Positions 7,016-12,006 of a stretch of 12,006 nt of DNA are shown piece after piece. The DNA comes from Natronohydrobacter sp. GTDB lineage: Bacteria; Pseudomonadota; Alphaproteobacteria; Rhodobacterales; Rhodobacteraceae. The notes below the pieces were generated by a model. The model searched no databases, was not told the DNA's origin, and saw only the letters and a program-made list of their open reading frames with translations. The stretch covers positions 1 to 12,006 of the forward strand of contig SKSL01000003.1 of assembly GCA_007123015.1 (NCBI GenBank), given 5' to 3'. Made by a program: the position numbers and the translations under genes. Position 1 is the first letter of the stretch. The number at the start of each line of letters is the position of its first letter.

Positions 7016-10000
7016 CTGCGGCCCATCCTTTGCTCGCGCATCGCGCGTCTGCGCGCCATCGCATCCATGCGGCCCACGGGGGCTGCGGTCTCGGTGAGTT
7101 CTGGCTTGGCAATGCGCGCCTGTGCCAGTTGGGCGACCGGTGCCGAGGGGAGCGGCCTTTGCTTGCTGTCAATATGGCGCGCCAGATCGCCCAGAACCGG
7201 GAAGCGGAAGACATCCGTGATCGACACACCCGGCAGGTTCAGCCGCGCCCGGATCTCGCGATGCGCCTGCACTGCCAGCAGTGAATGACCGCCCAGATTG
7301 AAGAAATTATCCGACGGCCCGACCTGTGCCAGCCCCAGCACATCGCACCAGATTTGCGACAGTTGCGCCAGCGTGCCGCCGCTGCTGTCCACTGGTGCTG
7401 GAGCGGAGTCTGGTGCGCGGGTGGCTTGCGGGGCGGGCAGGGCCTTGCGGTCGATCTTCTTGTTGGGCGTGAGCGGGAATTCCGCGACCGGCACCAGCAC
7501 GGCAGGCAGCATATGGGCAGGCAGGCTTTGCGCCAGGGCTGCGCGCAGATCGCCCGAGGGGCTGCCAGTATAATAGCCCACCAGCCGCTGATCGCCGGGC
7601 TGGTCTTCGCGCGCGATGACCACGGCCTGCATGATTCCCGGCTGCGCTTCCATGGCCGCTTCGATCTCGCCCAGTTCGATCCGGTGACCCCGGATTTTCA
7701 CCTGATGATCGACCCGACCAAGAAAGTCGATGCCGCCTGCTGCGTTGCGCCGCACCAGATCGCCCGTGCGATACAGCCGCCCCGCGCCGAAAGGGTTTGC
7801 AATGAAACGCTCGGCAGTCAGGTCGGGCCGGTCCCAATAGCCGCGTGTCACCCCGTCGCCGCCGATCAGCAATTCGCCCGGGGTGCCCACAGGTTGCTCG
7901 CGCAAATCTTCGCCCACCACATGCAGGGTGGTGTTGGCAATGGGCGCACCGATGCCGACAGTCCCGGCCCCGCCGCGTGTCTGCGCGGTCGAGGACCAGA
8001 TCGTGGTCTCGGTCGGGCCATACATGTTTTGCACAGGTTGGCCAGTCAGCCCGGCAATGTCCTGCGCCAAGGTGCCCGGAAGCGCCTCGCCGCCCAGCAT
8101 GACATTCGGCACGCGGGCGAGTGCGGTGCGGGCCTCGTCGCTCATGCAGAGCATGCGCGCCATGGACGGGGTGCATTGGAAATGCGTGACCTTGTGGCGC
8201 AGGATCTGCGCGGCAATCGAGAAATCATCTTCGGGCAGATCAACGCCTGCATTCGCGCGGCGCACGACTTCGGCCAGCGGATAAAGTCCTTCGAGAACCT
8301 GTTCGGTGGCGATACCGTAATCGACCAGACAGGCCACTTCATCAACTCCGATGGCTTTCAGCTGCTCGACGCGCTCAAGGCAATCCTCGACAGTGCCGAA
8401 CAGGCCCGAATCCTCGAAATAGCGGTTGAAGGCGTAGTCGAGGATGCCGTCCACTTCGTCCTGGCTCAGCGTGGACAGATCAATATCCATCGGGTTTTTC
8501 GCGCCTTCGGGCCGCTTGAAGGCCGGGAAGGCCCAGGCATATTGCTTGACCAGCGCGGCGGCCGCCTGAAGGTAGCTTTTCATCGGTCCGCGCGCCACTT
8601 CGCGGGCATGTTCACGGTCGCGCGCGACGAAGGTGTGCAGCATCAGCGTGACCGTGTAATCCGCCGGGTCGCGGCCTGTTTCGCGCAGGGCGTCATGGTA
8701 GATTTTGATCTTCTCGGCCACTTCGGCAATAGATTGGCCCAGAAGATGGGTCAGCACATGCGCGCCCAGGCGCCCCGCTTCGCGCCATGTTTCAGGATTG
8801 CCAGCGGTGGTCAGCCAGATGTTCAACTCTTTCGACACGGGTCGCGGCAGGGTCTGGATCGGCACAGGACCGTCGCCCTTGTCGAATTCGACGGCCTCGC
8901 CGCGCCAGAGTTTGCGCACAGTTTCAAGCGCTTCGAACATGGCAGGCTTGTTCTTGGGCACCTGGTTTTCGGGCCGGATCACGAAATCCACTGGATGCCA
9001 GCCCGAGGCAATGCCGATGCCGGTGCGCCCATTGGTCAGGTTGTCGATCACGGCCCATTCTTCGGCAATGCGGATCGGGTGGTGCAGGGGGGCCACGCAA
9101 GATCCCGCGCGCACAGCAAGGTTCTTCGTGACTGCAGCCACGGCAGCCCCTGTCACCGAAGGGTTCGGGAATGGGCCACCAAAAGCATGGAAATGCCGCT
9201 CGGGCGTCCAGATCGCACAGAAGCCATGGGTATCGGCGAATTTCGCGCCTTCCAGTAGCAGCCGGTATTTCTGCGGGCCCTGTCCGTCATCGTTGCCCCA
9301 GTACATCAGGCTGAAATCCATGCCCTGCCCGGACACGCGGACCGGCCCCTTGGCCACCATCGCGCGATCCTCGTCGCCCATCAGCACCAGTTTGAAGCCG
9401 CGCGCGAGCGTCCAGAACAGTTCCAGCACAGAAATATCGAAGCTGAGCGAGGTCACGGCCAGCCAGACCCCCGGCGGATCATGGCGGATACGATCATCCA
9501 TGCCGACGAAGAAATTGGCGACATTGCCATGCTCGACCATCACCCCCTTGGGCAGCCCGGTCGAGCCAGAAGTGTAGATCAGATAGGCCAGATCGTCAGC
9601 CGTGACATCTGTCTGCGGGTTCGTCGCAGGCGCATCGGCCAGCCGGATATCAGTATCGAGCTGCAGCACTGCTGCACGATGTTCAGGCAACACATCCAGC
9701 AGCGCATGTTCGGTCACGATCACTGGCGCGCCCGAATCGTTCAGGAAATGCGCCAGCCGGTCTGCGGGATAGCCGGGATCCATCGGCACATAGGCACCCC
9801 CTGCCTTCAGGATCCCCAGCGCGCCCACCAGAAGCCCCGGCCCGCGCTTGACACATAGCGCAACAGGCGTATCCGGCCGCACGCCCATGCTGGTCAGCAC
9901 ATGGGCCACGCGATTGGCGCGGGCGTTCAGTTCGGCATAGGTCAGGCTTTCAGCTTCATGGACCAGTGCAACAGCCTCGGGCGTCTGTGCGGCCTGCGCT

Positions 10001-11493
10001 TCAAACGCGTGATGGATGCAGATCCGGTCATAGTCGCGGGCCGTGTCGTTCGGATCGTCCAGCGCCTCGCCGTTCAGATGCGCGGTCATCGCAGCGGCCA
10101 AGCCTGCGGCCATGTCGAGTGTGACCACAGAGGGATCGTGGCGCAGGCAGCCCGCCCCGAGATCGAGCACCAGCGCAGCCGCAACCTCTGCCCCGTCCGT
10201 CACAGCCACAGGGGGTTTCTGCAAGACGCCCAGCTGCGGGTCGCGCAAGGCGATATCGCGGGCAAATCCCGGCGCGCGCCGGGCGCGGTCCATCTGGCGG
10301 GTGATCGCCTGTTCCGGGGCGGCCAGATCGATCCGCAGCGGCACCCAGCCCGAGAGGATGTCGGGCGCGGTCTGCATCGAATCTGTCACATAGCACAGAT
10401 CAAAGGCATGCTGGTCCAGTTGCCCTGCGAGCGCGGCACCAAAAGCGGCGATCAGGGCCGGTTTTTCGGCCACTGGCAAGTCCAGCGCGACCGAGGCCAC
10501 ACCGCTGCCCATGTTCAGGGGCTGCAACTGGTGCAGTGCAGCGCGATAGGCCGCTTCCTCTGGCACGACTGCGGCCAGCGCCTGCGCATGGCGGCGTTCG
10601 GGCGCAGGCACATGATCGCCGATCTGCACCAGCGCATCCGGCGCAAGCGGCAGTCCCTGCTGGCACAACAGCCCTTCGCAGATCAGTGCACCTGCACTGC
10701 AGGCAATCGTCACTGAATCTGCATCGACTGCCAGAATCTGGCCCGGTGTCCCGCGCGCATCGCTGACACGGGCTGCACCCACGCAGACCACCTCTGCCCC
10801 TAGGCGCAGTTTGGCAGTGGTCAGCGGGTTCCAATAGGGGCCGTGATTGAGCGCGCGCACCAGTCGCGCCAGATCTGCGGCCGGGCGCGAGACATCCAGA
10901 AACCCTGCGAAATCAGGCCGGTCATCGCGCTTGTAAAGCGACCGCTGACCCGGATCCTGCGGCTGGCCAGCACTGTCCTGCTCAAGCGCTTCGATCAGTT
11001 CGGCGAAACTGTCGGACCCGGCGGCGAAACATTTTGCATTCAGGGTCAGCGCTGTATCGTCGGGGTCAATCGCGAAGTGGCGCTGCACCAGGATCGCGCC
11101 TGCATCAATCTCGGGGGTGACATGGTGCCAGGTGATGCCATGGGCCTGCTCGTCTGCGATCAAGGCCCAGACCGGCGCGTTCAGCCCTGCATAGCGCGGC
11201 AATGGCCCATCGTGGAAATTGACTGTCCCCTTGCGTGGCAGGGCCAGCATATCGCGGCCCAGAACTTGCAGCCCGGCGATATTGAGCACCCAGTCGCAGG
11301 GCAGCCCTGTCAGCCGCTCTGCCAGTTTCGCGCCCGGCGCAATCACAGGGATCCCCTGCGCTGCCGCCCAGTCGATCAAGCGCGGATTGCGCGAGACAAG
11401 CGCCGCGACGCCATGCCCGCGGGCCAGCCATTGCATGCCACATTTGGCCAGAAGGGCCTCTTCCCCGATCAGGATTGCGGACAGGTTCTGCAT
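7012..11493 (-). CDS. Single-module NRPS: formyltransferase / partial C / A split by luciferase-like monooxygenase / PCP
   Basis: A 1493-residue synthetase. Residues 1-300 are a formyl-THF-dependent formyltransferase with its C-terminal subdomain (NFHDGPLPRYAG with Asn92 and His94; EIDAGAI with Asp130). Residues ~326-480 resemble the C-terminal half of a condensation domain and lack HHxxxDG. Adenylation motifs are A1 LTYAEL (517), A2 (562), A3 YTSGSTGLPKG (640) and A4 FDISVLELF (685). After a 370-residue luciferase-like monooxygenase (~711-1081) come A5 NMYGPTE (1156), A6 (1206), A7 YRTGDL (1241), A8 (1259) and A10 NKKIDR (1344). The carrier domain has LGGHSL with Ser1404. An Arg-rich tail ends the protein; there is no thioesterase or reductase. 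The specificity code reads D-I-L-Q-M-G-M-I-W-K, close to glycine. I recall the monooxygenase as the MupA/Atu3671-type family. I chose ATG 11493, 8 bases after GAGAGG; GTG 11496 is adjacent. The glycosyltransferase stop lies 5 bases upstream. Confidence 0.93.
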   Translation of the reverse strand: MQNLSAILIGEEALLAKCGMQWLARGHGVAALVSRNPRLIDWAAAQGIPVIAPGAKLAERLTGLPCDWVLNIAGLQVLGRDMLALPRKGTVNFHDGPLPRYAGLNAPVWALIADEQAHGITWHHVTPEIDAGAILVQRHFAIDPDDTALTLNAKCFAAGSDSFAELIEALEQDSAGQPQDPGQRSLYKRDDRPDFAGFLDVSRPAADLARLVRALNHGPYWNPLTTAKLRLGAEVVCVGAARVSDARGTPGQILAVDADSVTIACSAGALICEGLLCQQGLPLAPDALVQIGDHVPAPERRHAQALAAVVPEEAAYRAALHQLQPLNMGSGVASVALDLPVAEKPALIAAFGAALAGQLDQHAFDLCYVTDSMQTAPDILSGWVPLRIDLAAPEQAITRQMDRARRAPGFARDIALRDPQLGVLQKPPVAVTDGAEVAAALVLDLGAGCLRHDPSVVTLDMAAGLAAAMTAHLNGEALDDPNDTARDYDRICIHHAFEAQAAQTPEAVALVHEAESLTYAELNARANRVAHVLTSMGVRPDTPVALCVKRGPGLLVGALGILKAGGAYVPMDPGYPADRLAHFLNDSGAPVIVTEHALLDVLPEHRAAVLQLDTDIRLADAPATNPQTDVTADDLAYLIYTSGSTGLPKGVMVEHGNVANFFVGMDDRIRHDPPGVWLAVTSLSFDISVLELFWTLARGFKLVLMGDEDRAMVAKGPVRVSGQGMDFSLMYWGNDDGQGPQKYRLLLEGAKFADTHGFCAIWTPERHFHAFGGPFPNPSVTGAAVAAVTKNLAVRAGSCVAPLHHPIRIAEEWAVIDNLTNGRTGIGIASGWHPVDFVIRPENQVPKNKPAMFEALETVRKLWRGEAVEFDKGDGPVPIQTLPRPVSKELNIWLTTAGNPETWREAGRLGAHVLTHLLGQSIAEVAEKIKIYHDALRETGRDPADYTVTLMLHTFVARDREHAREVARGPMKSYLQAAAALVKQYAWAFPAFKRPEGAKNPMDIDLSTLSQDEVDGILDYAFNRYFEDSGLFGTVEDCLERVEQLKAIGVDEVACLVDYGIATEQVLEGLYPLAEVVRRANAGVDLPEDDFSIAAQILRHKVTHFQCTPSMARMLCMSDEARTALARVPNVMLGGEALPGTLAQDIAGLTGQPVQNMYGPTETTIWSSTAQTRGGAGTVGIGAPIANTTLHVVGEDLREQPVGTPGELLIGGDGVTRGYWDRPDLTAERFIANPFGAGRLYRTGDLVRRNAAGGIDFLGRVDHQVKIRGHRIELGEIEAAMEAQPGIMQAVVIAREDQPGDQRLVGYYTGSPSGDLRAALAQSLPAHMLPAVLVPVAEFPLTPNKKIDRKALPAPQATRAPDSAPAPVDSSGGTLAQLSQIWCDVLGLAQVGPSDNFFNLGGHSLLAVQAHREIRARLNLPGVSITDVFRFPVLGDLARHIDSKQRPLPSAPVAQLAQARIAKPELTETAAPVGRMDAMARRRAMREQRMGRR
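8251..9363 (-). other. Luciferase-like FMN monooxygenase domain inserted in the adenylation domain
   Basis: This in-frame segment encodes synthetase residues ~711-1081. It starts with DFSLMYWGNDDG and contains FCAIWTPERHFHAFGG, the LLM-type flavin-binding region around APLHHPIRIAEEWAVIDNL, GIGIASGWHP, and a C-terminal GTVEDCLERVEQLKAIG and GVDEVACLVDYG. These are hallmarks of bacterial-luciferase-like F420/FMN oxidoreductases. It interrupts the adenylation domain between FDISVLELF (A4) and NMYGPTE (A5). Adenylation sequence resumes near residue 1086, and both halves are otherwise intact. It would need reduced FMN from a separate reductase, which is not in the window. Confidence 0.9.
10054..10518 (-). 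other. Truncated condensation-like segment of the synthetase
   Basis: Encodes synthetase residues ~326-480, between the formyltransferase and adenylation domains. The segment SGWVPLRIDLAAPEQAITRQ resembles the stretch of condensation domains usually written FVNTLPLRVDL...SFAELL. The segment is ~155 residues against ~450 for a full domain, and no HHxxxDG is present. A structural linker or chaperone role for the adenylation domain is more likely than catalysis. The homology is judged by eye and is the least certain part of the domain map. Confidence 0.5.
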
Positions 11494-11498
11494 CACTC

Positions 11499-12006
11499 TT
11501 ACCTCTCGACGGGGGCCGCGTGCTCCCGTGTTTTACCCTGTGCCGACATCGTGCCCGGCTTCAGGTTCTGCCATGTCACTGACACAAGATCGCGGAGAAA
11601 ATATGGCGCGATCCGTTCCTCTTTACGTTCGATCAGGCGGCGAAGTTTCCAGATGCCTGCACCTGCCAGATGCGCGAAGGTCACCAGCGCCAGATATGCC
11701 GCCCCGCCGCGCTTTCGGAAATAGCGCGACCGCGATTCGAACCAGTATCGCGGTGGGAGTGCCCAGGTTTTCATGCCAGTGCTGACAGATCCGATATGGA
11801 CCACGCGGGCATCCGGATAATAGACGCCGCGAAAGTCGGCATCCTTGATCCGGTGGCAGAGATCCGTTTCTTCAAAATACAGGAAAAAGGCCTCATCGAA
11901 CAGACCGACACGGTCCAGCACGGACATCGGGAACATGATGCTGGCCCCTGCGCACCAGTCGATCTCTGTGGTTTGGGTCGGCACACCCATTGGCACGATG
12001 TGGCGC
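11499..12006 (-). CDS. Family 2 glycosyltransferase (rhamnosyltransferase-like), 5' part outside window
   Basis: Transfers a sugar from a nucleotide-activated donor, typically in O-antigen, capsule or exopolysaccharide assembly at the cytoplasmic membrane. The frame runs open to the window edge, so the N-terminal donor-binding half is missing. The visible ~168 residues hold the acceptor-side signature: CAGASIMFPMSVLDRVGLFDE, then FFLYFEETDLCHRIKDADFRG (the ED-type catalytic-base region) and YYPDARVVHIGSVSTG. A basic, aromatic tail follows (ESRSRYFRKRGG) that may associate with the membrane. The TAA at 11501-11499 is 5 bases before the synthetase ATG and its end supplies the synthetase ribosome-binding site (GAGAGG), so they share a transcript. 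Donor and acceptor sugars cannot be read from this part. Confidence 0.9.
   Translation of the reverse strand, partial: RHIVPMGVPTQTTEIDWCAGASIMFPMSVLDRVGLFDEAFFLYFEETDLCHRIKDADFRGVYYPDARVVHIGSVSTGMKTWALPPRYWFESRSRYFRKRGGAAYLALVTFAHLAGAGIWKLRRLIERKEERIAPYFLRDLVSVTWQNLKPGTMSAQGKTREHAAPVER

Noticed and set aside
6197..7288. 363-codon plus-strand open frame
   Set aside because: Antisense to the PPTase and the synthetase 3' end; no family signature, and the PPTase motifs on the other strand are unambiguous.
7285..9258. 657-codon open frame on the plus strand
   Set aside because: It is fully antisense to the synthetase, whose domain motifs run through the same bases. The translation has no recognisable motifs and is rich in His/Arg/Gly, as expected for a shadow frame of a high-GC gene.
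1..12006. CRISPR arrays, insertion sequences, integrases, rRNA or tRNA genes
   Set aside because: No regularly spaced repeats, transposase-like proteins, terminal inverted repeats or structural RNA genes were seen on either strand.

Overview
This 12 kb high-GC window comes from an alphaproteobacterium, most likely a Rhodobacterales (Roseobacter/Rhodobacter-type) genome. That placement rests on the protein sequences, on the gene order rdgB-rph | hrcA-grpE facing mutS, and on a small secreted four-cysteine protein of a type I associate with that order. It is inference, since no search was possible.

Left half (1-5445), housekeeping. An rdgB fragment and rph lie on the minus strand, joined by an ATGA overlap. 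They diverge across a 133 bp gap from hrcA-grpE on the plus strand (heat-shock repressor and DnaK nucleotide-exchange factor). grpE converges with a full-length minus-strand mutS, leaving only 21 bp between the two stops.

Middle (5446-6337). About 330 bp upstream of mutS hold no convincing gene but do hold two minus-strand hairpins followed by T-rich tracts. Next is a small exported protein gene of unknown function. Another ~250 bp follow in which I see only a weak possible promoter.

Right half (6338-12006), accessory. A compact minus-strand operon has three genes in transcription order. The first is the C-terminal part of a family 2 glycosyltransferase, cut by the window edge. Five bases later comes a 1493-residue single-module nonribosomal peptide synthetase. 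It overlaps a dedicated Sfp/EntD-type phosphopantetheinyl transferase by ATGA.

The synthetase is the main discovery candidate. Its order is formyltransferase, truncated condensation-like segment, first part of an adenylation domain, a complete luciferase-like FMN monooxygenase inserted between adenylation motifs A4 and A5, the rest of the adenylation domain, and a carrier domain. It ends in an Arg-rich tail with no thioesterase, reductase or complete condensation domain. The specificity code can be read across the insertion as D-I-L-Q-M-G-M-I-W-K, close to the known glycine code. A coherent hypothesis is that the protein loads glycine on its own carrier, N-formylates it and oxidises it. The PPTase would activate the carrier. 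The product is then either released, possibly as a hadacidin-like N-formyl-N-hydroxyglycine or a C-alpha-oxidised glycine, or passed to an acceptor. The adjacent glycosyltransferase makes a glycan acceptor possible but unproven.
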